From Mesorhizobium sp. 131-2-1 (GTDB lineage: Bacteria; Pseudomonadota; Alphaproteobacteria; Rhizobiales; Rhizobiaceae), in NCBI RefSeq assembly GCF_016756535.1, contig NZ_AP023247.1, positions 2,542,501 to 2,606,500 on the forward strand: a stretch of 64,000 nucleotides of DNA. The letters are read 5' to 3'. The first letter of the stretch is position 1. Each line of letters starts with the position of its first letter. Below are positions 28,041 to 36,958 of this stretch, one piece after another. The notes under the pieces were generated by a model. It did not search any database. It had not been told where the DNA came from and worked only from the letters and a program-made list of their open reading frames with translations. The position numbers and the translations under genes were made by a program.

Positions 28041-29072
28041 CTAGTTCTTGTCGACCGGCTTGGAGCGCATCCGGGAGACCGTCTCGCGTTCGGCGCGCTT
28101 GGAACGCATCGGGGGCAGGCCGCGGTCGATCAGGTCCATGTCTTCCAGCACCATGTCGCCCATGCGCTTGAAGGCGATGTCGAGCGCGCCGGCGCGGTGC
28201 GCCGAGCGCAGGAAGCCGGGCAGGGTGCGCACCGGATGGTCCCTGGCCAGCGGCTCCTCGGGGAAGACGTCGCTGGCGGCGACGATGTGGCCGCTCCGCA
28301 CCGCCTCCATCAGCTCCGGGAAATCGACGACGCCGGCGCGGCTAAGCAGGATGAAGGCGGCTCCTTTTCGCATTTTGGCGAAGGCGTCGGCGCCGAGGAA
28401 GCCCTGGTTCTCACTGGTCACCGAGGCGACGACGAAGACGAAATCGCTCTCCGACAGCACTGTGTCGAGCGACGCGGGCTCGACGCCATGCTCGACCAGC
28501 ACGGAAGGCGGCAGCCAGGGATCGAACACCTTGGTGCGAGTGCGGAAGCCGGCCAGCAAGCGGTTCAGCGCGCGGCCGAGATCGCCGAAGCCGACGATGC
28601 CGACATCGGCACCGGAGAGCAACCGCGCGGTCGCATTGCCGTCGCCGCCCCACAGCTCGTTGCCCTGCCGGAAGGCAAGGTCGGCGTCGACGATGTCGCG
28701 CGCCAGGTTGAGCGCCATGGCGAGGCCGAGCTCGGCCACCGGCTCGGCGAACACCAGGCCGGTGGTGACGACATGGATGCCGCGCTGAAACAGCGTCTCG
28801 TAGGGCATGTTGTTGACGAGATTGGTCTCGACATTGAAGATGCAGCGCAGCGCCTTGAGCATCTCCAGCGTCTCGGAACCGATCGGCGGCTGACCGACGA
28901 TGTAGCGCGCCTCGGCCAGCATGTCGGAAGGCAACCCTGCGACCCCCTCAGGCGTTGTTTCGACGATGCGATATTTCTTGCGAAAGCGTGCCAACTGCGG
29001 CGGTGTGAAGATCAGGTCGAGCGTGCGCGGCTCGGGCGCGCTGATGACCAGCGGCAAGGCATTGTTTGACAT
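28041..29072 (-). CDS. D-isomer-specific 2-hydroxyacid dehydrogenase
   Basis: 343 residues. The NAD-binding Rossmann motif GIVGFGDLGRA lies near residue 155, and the catalytic triad Arg (LLSRAGVVD), Glu (FPEEPL) and His (SAHRAG) is complete. It reduces a 2-ketoacid or oxidises a 2-hydroxyacid; some members act on sugar acids. It is divergent from the LacI gene, with AAATCGATTT-type dyads in the shared region, so it probably belongs to the same sugar regulon. The C-terminal 35 residues are basic and longer than usual. It ends 17 bases from the convergent GntR gene. Confidence 0.88.
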   Translation of the reverse strand: MSNNALPLVISAPEPRTLDLIFTPPQLARFRKKYRIVETTPEGVAGLPSDMLAEARYIVGQPPIGSETLEMLKALRCIFNVETNLVNNMPYETLFQRGIHVVTTGLVFAEPVAELGLAMALNLARDIVDADLAFRQGNELWGGDGNATARLLSGADVGIVGFGDLGRALNRLLAGFRTRTKVFDPWLPPSVLVEHGVEPASLDTVLSESDFVFVVASVTSENQGFLGADAFAKMRKGAAFILLSRAGVVDFPELMEAVRSGHIVAASDVFPEEPLARDHPVRTLPGFLRSAHRAGALDIAFKRMGDMVLEDMDLIDRGLPPMRSKRAERETVSRMRSKPVDKN

Positions 29073-29130
29073 GATGTTTCCTCCCGGCGTGACCGGACCG
29101 TGCCATTCACAACCGTGTTTTACTCCGGAT

Positions 29131-29176
29131 TAAACGATTTACAACCGCGAAAAATCGATTTATCGATTGGTTTAAC
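29131..29176. promoter_or_regulatory. Candidate LacI-type operators
   Basis: In the 142-base gap between the dehydrogenase and LacI genes, TAAACGATTTA (29131-29141) and the perfect dyad AAATCGATTT (29152-29161) lie 20 bases apart, and a related half-site continues to 29176. The same dyad, extended to 12 bases, recurs at the beginning of the binding-protein gene downstream. LacI-family sites are of this size and symmetry. Confidence 0.55.
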
Positions 29177-29214
29177 AAGGCAGTGAGCGGCTGCCTGCCC
29201 TCGGGAGGAGGACA

Positions 29215-30288
29215 ATGGCGAACAGGGAGGCCCAGCAGCGGCGTGCGTCGATCCACGACGTGGCAAGCCGCGCCGGCGTGTCCGCCGCCACCGTCTCCAA
29301 GGTGCTGGCCGGCGTCACCACGGTGAAGCCCGAAAACGCCCAGCGGGTCTTCGATGCCGTCGAACTGCTCGGCTACCGCGTCGATCCGCTGGCCTCCGAC
29401 ATGCGCCGGGCCAAGCGCCGCATCATCGGCGCCATCATGCCCGAGTTCGAAAGCGAGTTCTTCGGCCAGATGGTCAGCGAGCTCGAGGGTCTTGCCGAGC
29501 AGCGCGGTTTCACGCTGGTCGCCGCCTCCAGTCGTGAATCGGAAGCGCGCGAGAAGGAGATCCTTGCCCGCATGCACGACTGGCGTGTCGCCGGCGTGGT
29601 GCTGGCGCCGGTGCGCAACGAGCATGGACCGGCGGCCGGCTTCATGAAAGCCAACGGCATGACCGGCGTGCTGATCGACCGCGTGCTCGCCGACGACGCT
29701 TTCGACACGGTTTCGGCCGACAGCGCCGCGGCAAGCGCCGAGGTGGCGCGCGCGCTTATCGGCAAGGGCCATCGCCACATACTGGTCGTCGGCCTTGGCC
29801 AGCAGGCAGCGACGGTGCGTGCCCGCCTCGAAGGATTTCGCAATACCGCGCTGGAGCTTGCCCCGGACGTCCGCATCGACGTCGTGCTTTCGGAAAGCCA
29901 GGTGGAGCCGCTGCGCGCGCTGCTTCGCGACTATTTCAGCGAGGGCGCCAATCGGGGCGAACGCCCGACGGCGGTCTATTCGCTGTTCCTCAAGGGCACG
30001 CTCGTGGCGCTGTCAGAATTCCGCCGGCGCGCCTGGCACTGCCCGGACGACATTTCGCTGGTCGGCTTCGACGACGCCGAATGGATGCAGGTGACATGGC
30101 CGGCGATCGCCGCCGTCGTGCAGCCGGTGCGCGAGATCGCCAGCAACGCGATGGACGTGCTGTTTCGCAGGATCGAGGGAGAGGGCGGCCCGCCAACGGC
30201 GCGGCTCGAACCCTGCAAGGTGTTGATGCGGGAATCCGTTGGCTCGCCAGGCAGCGGCCCGCATTCCGGGGGAGGAAACCGACAATAG
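29215..30288 (+). CDS. LacI family transcriptional regulator
   Basis: 357 residues. The N-terminal helix-turn-helix SIHDVASRAGVSAATVSKVL is followed by a hinge and a periplasmic-binding-protein-like sensor domain (about 65-345), with MRRAKRRIIGAIMPEFES and LVGFDDAEWMQVTWPAI near the ends. Such regulators respond to sugars or phosphorylated sugars. A strong GGGAGGAGG ribosome site is present. It precedes a Rbs/Frc-type sugar transporter and sugar epimerase genes by 75 bases and is divergent from a 2-hydroxyacid dehydrogenase gene, so it probably represses both until the imported sugar appears. Confidence 0.92.
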   Translation: MANREAQQRRASIHDVASRAGVSAATVSKVLAGVTTVKPENAQRVFDAVELLGYRVDPLASDMRRAKRRIIGAIMPEFESEFFGQMVSELEGLAEQRGFTLVAASSRESEAREKEILARMHDWRVAGVVLAPVRNEHGPAAGFMKANGMTGVLIDRVLADDAFDTVSADSAAASAEVARALIGKGHRHILVVGLGQQAATVRARLEGFRNTALELAPDVRIDVVLSESQVEPLRALLRDYFSEGANRGERPTAVYSLFLKGTLVALSEFRRRAWHCPDDISLVGFDDAEWMQVTWPAIAAVVQPVREIASNAMDVLFRRIEGEGGPPTARLEPCKVLMRESVGSPGSGPHSGGGNRQ

Positions 30289-30363
30289 CCCCCATTGTCG
30301 AAAACCAAGTGGCGCCGCACCTGGCTTTGGCTCGTGGCACGTGACATCAACAGGGAGGAAGAC

Positions 30364-31353
30364 ATGACAGCATTTGTTCTAAAGATAAATCGATTTACGA
30401 TGGCTCTGGGCATCGCTTTGGCGATGTCGGCCGTCGGCGTCGCAAAGGCTGAGGACGGCGAATACGGCGTGCTGATGAAGACGCTGGCCAACCCGTTCTG
30501 GGGCGCGATGGGCCAGGGCGTCGAGGACGGCGCCAAGGAAGCCGGCGTGAAGTACTTCCAGCAGGCGGCCGAGAGCGACCAGGCGGCCGAGCCGCAGCTC
30601 AACCTCTGCAACACCATGCTCGAGCGCAAGCCGGTGGCGATGATCACCGCCGCCATCAACTCGACCAACCTGCTTCCCTGCCTGAAGGCGGCGCAGGATG
30701 CCGGCGTCAAGGTCGTCGACCTCGACGGGAATCTCGATCCGGCGGTGCTCGACAAGGAAGGCATCAAGATCACCTTCCGCATCGGCTCCGACAATGTCGC
30801 GGCCGGCGGGCAGGGTGCCGAGTATCTGGTCTCCAAGCTCGGCAAGGACGCCAAGGGTCCGGTGCTGGTGATCGAAGGACTGTCCGGCAACATCACCGGC
30901 GCGAAGCGCGCCAAGGGGTTTGCCGACAAACTCAAGGAATTGGCGCCGGGGCTGGAAATCGTCGCTTCGCTGCCCGGTGACTGGGATCGCGGCAAGGCGG
31001 CCTCGATCGCCACCGACACGCTGACCGCGCATCCCGACCTCGTCGCCATCTTCTGCGCCAATGACGGCATGGCGCTGGGCGCGGTGGAATCGGTTTACGC
31101 GGCCGGCAAGGGCGAGCAGGTGACGATCATTGGCGTCGACGGCAATTCCGATGCGGTCAAGTCGATCAAGGAAGGCCGGCTCAACGCTTCCGTTGCGCAG
31201 CTTCCCTACCTTGTCGGCAAGCAGGCGGTCGAGAACGTCAAGAAGGCGCTCGCCGGCGAGAAGGTCGAGGAAAGCATCGCCGTGCCGACCCTGGTACTGA
31301 CCAAGGACGTGCTCGACGCCGGCAAGGAGCCGATGCTGCAGTATGTGAAATAG
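30364..31353 (+). CDS. Sugar ABC transporter substrate-binding protein (ribose/fructose class)
   Basis: 329 residues from ATG 30364, supported by GGGAGGAAG just upstream. The signal peptide is long (MTAFVLKINRFTMALGIALA and on to AKA), and the mature part starts EDGEYGVLMKTLANPFWGAM, typical of RbsB/FrcB-like receptors. Internal NTMLERKPVAMITAAIN and IIGVDGN are family features. It binds a monosaccharide in the periplasm. A 12-base palindrome lies inside codons 8-12, so repression may act within the gene start. A start at Met13 (30400) would leave that palindrome outside the gene but lacks a ribosome site. Confidence 0.92.
   Translation: MTAFVLKINRFTMALGIALAMSAVGVAKAEDGEYGVLMKTLANPFWGAMGQGVEDGAKEAGVKYFQQAAESDQAAEPQLNLCNTMLERKPVAMITAAINSTNLLPCLKAAQDAGVKVVDLDGNLDPAVLDKEGIKITFRIGSDNVAAGGQGAEYLVSKLGKDAKGPVLVIEGLSGNITGAKRAKGFADKLKELAPGLEIVASLPGDWDRGKAASIATDTLTAHPDLVAIFCANDGMALGAVESVYAAGKGEQVTIIGVDGNSDAVKSIKEGRLNASVAQLPYLVGKQAVENVKKALAGEKVEESIAVPTLVLTKDVLDAGKEPMLQYVK
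30386..30397. promoter_or_regulatory. TAAATCGATTTA palindrome inside the binding-protein gene start
   Basis: A perfect 12-base dyad in codons 8-12 of the sugar-binding protein, sharing its core with two dyads upstream of the LacI gene. It could be a roadblock operator or the second site of a LacI repression loop spanning about 1.2 kb. The match could also be chance, but exact recurrence in one cluster favours a real site. Confidence 0.5.
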
Positions 31354-31365
31354 TCCTCCCAGACG

Positions 31366-31400
31366 GGCTGGCGCGGGTTTAGCCTGCGCCAGCCGATCTT
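31366..31400 (+). terminator. Intercistronic hairpin between receptor and permease genes
   Basis: A perfect 9-base stem (31366-31374 with 31386-31394, arm GGCTGGCGC) with an 11-base loop is followed by GATCTTTT. It lies just after the binding-protein stop. As with the peptide transporter, it probably lowers permease expression relative to the receptor. Confidence 0.55.
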
Positions 31401-31418
31401 TTGCACAAGCGAGGCAAC

Positions 31419-32407
31419 ATGGCTTCCGAAATGGCGCAGCCCGGCTTTTGGGCTCGGGTACAGCGCGCATCCGTCGAAAGGCTCCACATCAGGCTGGAGT
31501 CGCTGCTGGTGCTTGTGGCGCTGAGCGCGGCGATGGCGCTGCTGTCGCCCTTCTTCCTGTCGCTCAGCAATTTCCTCAACATCCTGCTGGCGACGTCGAC
31601 GATCGGCGTGCTGGCGATCGCCGCCACTTTCGTCATCGGCTCGGGCGGACTTGATCTTTCGCTGGGCTCGGTCATGGGGCTGGCCGGCGTGGCCGGTGCC
31701 TTCGTCGCTGTCAATCTCGGCTGGCCCTCGGTGTTTGCGGTGATCGCCTGCATTCTTGCCGGCGGGATTGCCGGCTATATCAACGGCCAGCTCGTCACCC
31801 GCGCCTTCGTGCCGGCCTTCATCGTCACGCTCGGCATGCTCGGCCTGGCGCGCGGCCTGGCGCTCGTGATCTCGCAGGGCAGGGCGATCTACGGCCTGCC
31901 GGCGGCGATCGTCTATATCGGGCAAGGGAGGCCGTTCGGCATTCCGATGCCGGTGATCATCCTGGTTCTGACGGCGATCGTCGCGCATTGCGTGCTTGCC
32001 TATACGCGCTTCGGCCGCCACACGCTGGCGCTTGGCGACAGTGAAGGCGCGGCGCGCGCCGCCGGCATCCGCGTCGAGCATCATCGCCGCATCATCTATA
32101 CACTGTCCGGCGCGCTTGCCGGCCTCGCCGGCCTGCTGTTCACCGCCCGCGTCAATGCCGGCGATCCGACCGCCGGCATCAACTATGAGCTCACCGCTAT
32201 CACCGCGGCGATCATCGGCGGCACCAATCTGTTCGGTGGCCGCGCCTCGATACTCGGCACGATGATCGGCGCGCTGATCATGGGCGTGCTGCAGAACGGG
32301 CTGACGCTGCTCGCCGTGCAGTCCTACTACCAGCAGATGGCGATCGGCGCGGTGCTGATCCTCGCCGTCTTCATCGACCAGTACCAGGTCCGGAAGGAGT
32401 CGCGCGT

Positions 32408-32411
<4 letters not shown>
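31419..32411 (+). CDS. Sugar ABC transporter permease (RbsC/FrcC-like)
   Basis: 330 residues from ATG 31419 (GAGG upstream); a TTG at 31401 is less likely. About eight to ten membrane segments. The family motif GSGGLDLSLGSVMGLAGV, the loop ALGDSEGAARAAGIRV and the late LFGGRASILGTMIGALIMG are typical of RbsC-class permeases. It dimerises to form the sugar channel. Its stop overlaps the ATPase start (ATGA). Confidence 0.92.
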
Positions 32412-33184
<773 letters not shown>

Positions 33185-33189
33185 AGCTT

Positions 33190-34044
33190 ATGAACATTTT
33201 TGGACTGCATACTTTCGCTATCGCCCCGGTCTGGGACCTTGCCCGCATCGAGCCGCAGATGGACCGGCTGAAGGAACACGGCATCGGCCTGATGGAGATT
33301 CCGCTGCTGCGCCCTGAGGAGATCGACACCAGGCGCACGCGCGGCTTTGCCACTCACTATGGCGTCGAGCTGATCCCGTCGCTCGGCCTGCCGCGTTCGC
33401 TCGACGTGGTCGAGCGGCCTGACGAAGCGCTCGACTTCCTGCAGCCGGCCTTCAAGGTCTGCAACGAGGTGGGCAGCGAGGCGCTCGGCGGCGTCACCTA
33501 CGGCACGATCGGCAAGACCACCGGGCGAGCGCCGACGCGCAAGGAGATCGACGGCATGTGCCGCTTCCTCGAACGGGCGGCGAAGGCGGCGAAGTCACGC
33601 GGGCTGAAGCTCGGCATCGAGCCTTGCAACCGCTACGAAACGCATCTCATCAACCGCGGCATCGACGCGGCGCGGATCATCGAGCGGGTTGGGGCCGACA
33701 ACATCTTCATTCATCTCGACACCTACCACATGCATATCGAGGAGGAGAGCTTCGCCTCGGGCTTCGAGGCGGCTGCGCCCTTCCTCGGCTATGTGCATGT
33801 GTCGGAAGCCAATCGCGGCGTGCCAGGTCGCGGCATGATCAACTGGGCGGCCTGCATGAAGGCGATCGCCGACATCGGTTATGAGGGGCCGATCACGCTT
33901 GAAAGCATGAACCATGTCGATGTCGACATCGCCGGCGGACTGGCGGTGTGGCGTCCGGTAGCGGAAGACCCGCGTGACGTCATCGAGGTCGGCCTGCCAT
34001 TCCTGCGAGAAGAAGCGAGGAAGGCAGGGCTGAAGCTTGGCTAA
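33190..34044 (+). CDS. D-tagatose/D-psicose 3-epimerase-like sugar epimerase
   Basis: 284 residues, TIM-barrel AP-endonuclease-2 fold. The metal site matches the ketose 3-epimerase family: Glu in LGIEPCNRYE, Asp in HLDTYHMHIEE, His in YVHVSEANRG and Glu in ITLESM; GVPGRG is the family substrate loop. These enzymes invert C3 of free ketoses such as fructose/psicose or tagatose/sorbose. It follows the transporter directly, so it probably acts on the imported sugar. Related proteins include hydroxypyruvate-isomerase-like epimerases, so the exact ketose is open. Confidence 0.87.
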   Translation: MNIFGLHTFAIAPVWDLARIEPQMDRLKEHGIGLMEIPLLRPEEIDTRRTRGFATHYGVELIPSLGLPRSLDVVERPDEALDFLQPAFKVCNEVGSEALGGVTYGTIGKTTGRAPTRKEIDGMCRFLERAAKAAKSRGLKLGIEPCNRYETHLINRGIDAARIIERVGADNIFIHLDTYHMHIEEESFASGFEAAAPFLGYVHVSEANRGVPGRGMINWAACMKAIADIGYEGPITLESMNHVDVDIAGGLAVWRPVAEDPRDVIEVGLPFLREEARKAGLKLG

Positions 34045-34148
34045 GCAGGCCACCTTACATGGGTTGCTGACGCACTGAGGCCTGGTTCAAACAATAACTT
34101 TACAAACATCTTCGATTGTGTGAAGTGGTGTCCATCAAGGGACGCTGC

Positions 34149-35135
34149 ATGACAACCTCTCGTTTTGCCACTCGCCTCAATTCCTTTGCCTCTCGGCCAC
34201 AGGCCGAGTGGCCCGGCCTTACCGGCAAGCCGTCGCTGATGCAGATGGCGGCGCGCGCCGCCAAGGTCGAGGGGCTCACCGATCTCGATCTCAACTTCCC
34301 CGACCATATCAATGCAAACCCTCGAGAAATCGCCCGCCAGCTCGCCGATCTCGGCCTTTCCGTCAACGGCTTTGCCATGCGCTACTACTCCAGCCCGGCC
34401 TTCAAGCTCGGTGCCTTCACCAACCCCGATCCGGCGGTGCGCCGCGAGGCGATCGACCTGACCAAGGCCGGCATCGACGCCGCGCGCGAGGCGGGTGCCG
34501 GGCTGATGACGCTGTGGCTCGGCCAGGATGGTTTCGACTACGCCTTCCAGGCCGACTATGCGACCCTCTGGCAACACGAAATCGATGGAATTCGTGAAGT
34601 TGCGGCGCATGATCCCGATTGCTGGATCAGCCTTGAATATAAGCCAAACGAGCCGCGCTCCTACAGTCTGATGCCGGACGCCGCGACCACTTTGCTGGCC
34701 ATCCGCGATGTCGGCCTGCCCAATCTCGGCGTCACTCTCGACTTCGCCCATGTGCTCTATGCCGACGAGCAGCCGGCCTTTGCCGCCGCGCTCGTCGCTC
34801 GTCACAGCAAGCTGCTCGGCGTTCATCTCAACGATGGTTACGCCAAGCGCGACGACGGCCTGATGGTCGGCGCCGTGCATACGCTGCAGACGATCGAGCT
34901 TTTGCGGCAGATCCGCCGCGACGGCTACTCCGGCGCCATCTATTTCGACACGTTTCCCGACATGACCGGGCTCGATCCGGTGCGCGAATGTGAAGTCAAC
35001 ATCGCCACGGTCAAGCGCATGCTCGGCATCGTCGAACGCATTGAGAATGACAACCGCCTGTCGTCAGCCATCGACCGCCAGGACGCGGTCGCCTCGCAGG
35101 CCATCGTCCAGGAAATCATGCTCGGCACGCCGTGA
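34149..35135 (+). CDS. Sugar isomerase/epimerase, RhaI/xylose-isomerase-like TIM barrel
   Basis: 328 residues from ATG 34149, chosen for AAGGGA 6 bases upstream. A second metal-dependent TIM-barrel sugar enzyme: Glu in ISLEYKPNEPR, Asp in VTLDFAHVLY, His in GVHLNDGYAKRDD and Asp in IYFDTFPD are the likely ligands, in the order seen in L-rhamnose isomerase (RhaI type) and related aldose-ketose isomerases. Its length is shorter than characterised RhaI. It is separated from the epimerase by 104 bases in which I see only an AT-rich stretch that may hold a promoter. A RpiR regulator gene follows after 13 bases. Confidence 0.8.
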   Translation: MTTSRFATRLNSFASRPQAEWPGLTGKPSLMQMAARAAKVEGLTDLDLNFPDHINANPREIARQLADLGLSVNGFAMRYYSSPAFKLGAFTNPDPAVRREAIDLTKAGIDAAREAGAGLMTLWLGQDGFDYAFQADYATLWQHEIDGIREVAAHDPDCWISLEYKPNEPRSYSLMPDAATTLLAIRDVGLPNLGVTLDFAHVLYADEQPAFAAALVARHSKLLGVHLNDGYAKRDDGLMVGAVHTLQTIELLRQIRRDGYSGAIYFDTFPDMTGLDPVRECEVNIATVKRMLGIVERIENDNRLSSAIDRQDAVASQAIVQEIMLGTP

Positions 35136-35148
35136 TGAGGGGACGTGA

Positions 35149-36018
35149 ATGACCTCGATGGATCTGAAAGCTGTGGGACCGCGCATCCGCATGATGATGC
35201 CGCAACTCACCCCGCTGGAGGCAAAGGTGGTGGAGACCGTCTTCGGCCGGCGTGGCTTTGACGAGACGATCCCCTTGAAGCAGATCGCCGAGGAGGCCGG
35301 CGTGTCGGAGGCGATGGTGGTCAAGATCGCCAAGAAGCTCGGCTTCTCCGGCTATCGCGACTTCCGCTCCGCCGTTTACGAATACAGCCGTCTGCCCACC
35401 GCCGAGATGCACCAGGAGCTCTCGGCCGACGACAACTCCCGCGAGATCGTTCAGAAGGTATTTCGCACCTCGATCCAGGCGCTGGAGGAGACGCTGGCCA
35501 TCCTCGACATGGAGGATTTCGACCGCGCCGCCGATCTGCTCTACCGCGCAAGGGTTCGCGACTTCTATGGTGTCGGCGGCTCGGCCCAGATCGCCCGCGA
35601 CGTCTCGCACAAATTCCTGCGCATAGGCATCCGCGCAGCGGTCTATGACGACTCGCACATGATGCTGATGTCGGCCTCGCTGCTCGGTGCCGACGATATC
35701 GCCGTCGGCTTCTCGCATTCGGGCAACTCCAGCGCCGTCATCGACGCCATCCAGCTTGCCAGGAAGAGCGGCGCCCGCACGCTTGCAATCACCAATTACG
35801 GCAACTCGCCGCTCGCTGCCGCGGCCGACATCGTGCTTTGCTCGACCGCGCAGGGCTCGCCGCTGATGGGCGAAAACGCGGCCGCTCGCATCGCCCAGCT
35901 CAACATCCTCGACGCGCTGTTCGTGGCGGTGGCGCAGCGCGACTACCAGGCGGCCGAGCGCAATCTCGGCCGCACCATGTCGGCGGTGATCTCGAAACGA
36001 CGGGATAGGGGCACATGA
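35149..36018 (+). CDS. MurR/RpiR family transcriptional regulator
   Basis: 289 residues. The N-terminal helix-turn-helix domain (about 1-85) includes TIPLKQIAEEAGVSEAMVVK-like sequence, in two parts, and LGFSGYRDFRSAV; the C-terminal SIS domain (about 125-265) has FYGVGGSAQIARD and GFSHSGNSSAVID, which bind phosphosugars. RpiR regulators sense a sugar phosphate made in the pathway. It sits between a sugar isomerase and a PfkB kinase whose start overlaps its stop, so it probably monitors the kinase product. The cluster therefore has two regulators, LacI at its start and RpiR here. Confidence 0.92.
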   Translation: MTSMDLKAVGPRIRMMMPQLTPLEAKVVETVFGRRGFDETIPLKQIAEEAGVSEAMVVKIAKKLGFSGYRDFRSAVYEYSRLPTAEMHQELSADDNSREIVQKVFRTSIQALEETLAILDMEDFDRAADLLYRARVRDFYGVGGSAQIARDVSHKFLRIGIRAAVYDDSHMMLMSASLLGADDIAVGFSHSGNSSAVIDAIQLARKSGARTLAITNYGNSPLAAAADIVLCSTAQGSPLMGENAAARIAQLNILDALFVAVAQRDYQAAERNLGRTMSAVISKRRDRGT

Positions 36019-36920
36019 CGCCTGCGGTCACGGTCTTCGGCAGCTTGCATTACGACATCATGGTGGAAGCGCCTGACCGCCCGCGCAAGGGCGAGACCTT
36101 GACCGGTCATTCCTGGCACCCCAAATGCGGCGGCAAGGGCGGCAACCAGGCGGTGTCAGCCGCCCGCGCGGGCGCTCGCGCGGCGATGATCGGCGCGGTC
36201 GGCGACGACGATTTCGGCCACGCGCTGCTTGACGATCTCGATCGCTGCGGCGTCGACCGGCAAGGCGTGCGCGTGGTGCCCGGCACCGGCTCCGGCATGA
36301 GCGTCGCGATCTTCGATGCGGGCGGCGATTACGGCGCTGTGATCGTCTCCGGCAGCAATCTCGCGCTGAGCGAACAGGACGTGGCGGCGGCGCGCGAGCA
36401 GATCGCCGGAGCCTCGGTACTGCTCTTGCAGAACGAGGTGCCGGAAGCCGCAAATATCGCCGCTGCCCGCGCGGTGAAAGCAGCAACCGGCCGCGTCGTC
36501 CTCAATGCGGCCCCCGCGCGCAAACTATCGTCCGAACTGATCGAGCTCGTGGACATTGTTATCGTCAACGCCATCGAGGCCGAATTCCTGGCCGGCGGCG
36601 ACGTGGTCAACACGCTCGAGGGGGCGTCGCAAGCAGCGCGGCGTCTCATCGCCGACTTCCCGGCGGCAATCGTCACTGCCGGCAGCGAAGGGGTGGCTTG
36701 GTGCAATCGCGAAGGCCGCGCCTTCGCGATTGCCGGCATTCAGGTCAAGGTTGTGAGCACCCATGGCGCCGGGGATGAATTCGTCGGTGCCTTCGCCGCT
36801 GGCCTCGCCCGCGGCGAGCCAGCTGAAATCGCGCTGGCCGCCGCCAACGCCGCCGCGGCGCGCCTGGTGGCGGCGCCGGAACAGCAGCGCCAGGCGAATG
36901 GTCCTGCGACCGGCGCATAA
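36015..36920 (+). CDS. PfkB/ribokinase family sugar kinase
   Basis: 301 residues. The N-terminal PfkB signature GGKGGNQAVSAARAGA (about 36-51) and the C-terminal anion-hole motif STHGAGDEFVGAFAAG with catalytic Asp are both present. It phosphorylates a sugar with ATP, as ribokinase or a ketokinase would. The ATGA overlap with the RpiR gene shows translational coupling. By context it phosphorylates the product of one of the two epimerase/isomerase enzymes. It ends 38 bases before a convergent gene, with no clear terminator. Confidence 0.91.
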   Translation: MTPAVTVFGSLHYDIMVEAPDRPRKGETLTGHSWHPKCGGKGGNQAVSAARAGARAAMIGAVGDDDFGHALLDDLDRCGVDRQGVRVVPGTGSGMSVAIFDAGGDYGAVIVSGSNLALSEQDVAAAREQIAGASVLLLQNEVPEAANIAAARAVKAATGRVVLNAAPARKLSSELIELVDIVIVNAIEAEFLAGGDVVNTLEGASQAARRLIADFPAAIVTAGSEGVAWCNREGRAFAIAGIQVKVVSTHGAGDEFVGAFAAGLARGEPAEIALAAANAAAARLVAAPEQQRQANGPATGA

Positions 36921-36958
36921 CGCTTAGGGCGGGAGGCGTGGTCTGTGGGACTGGTTCC

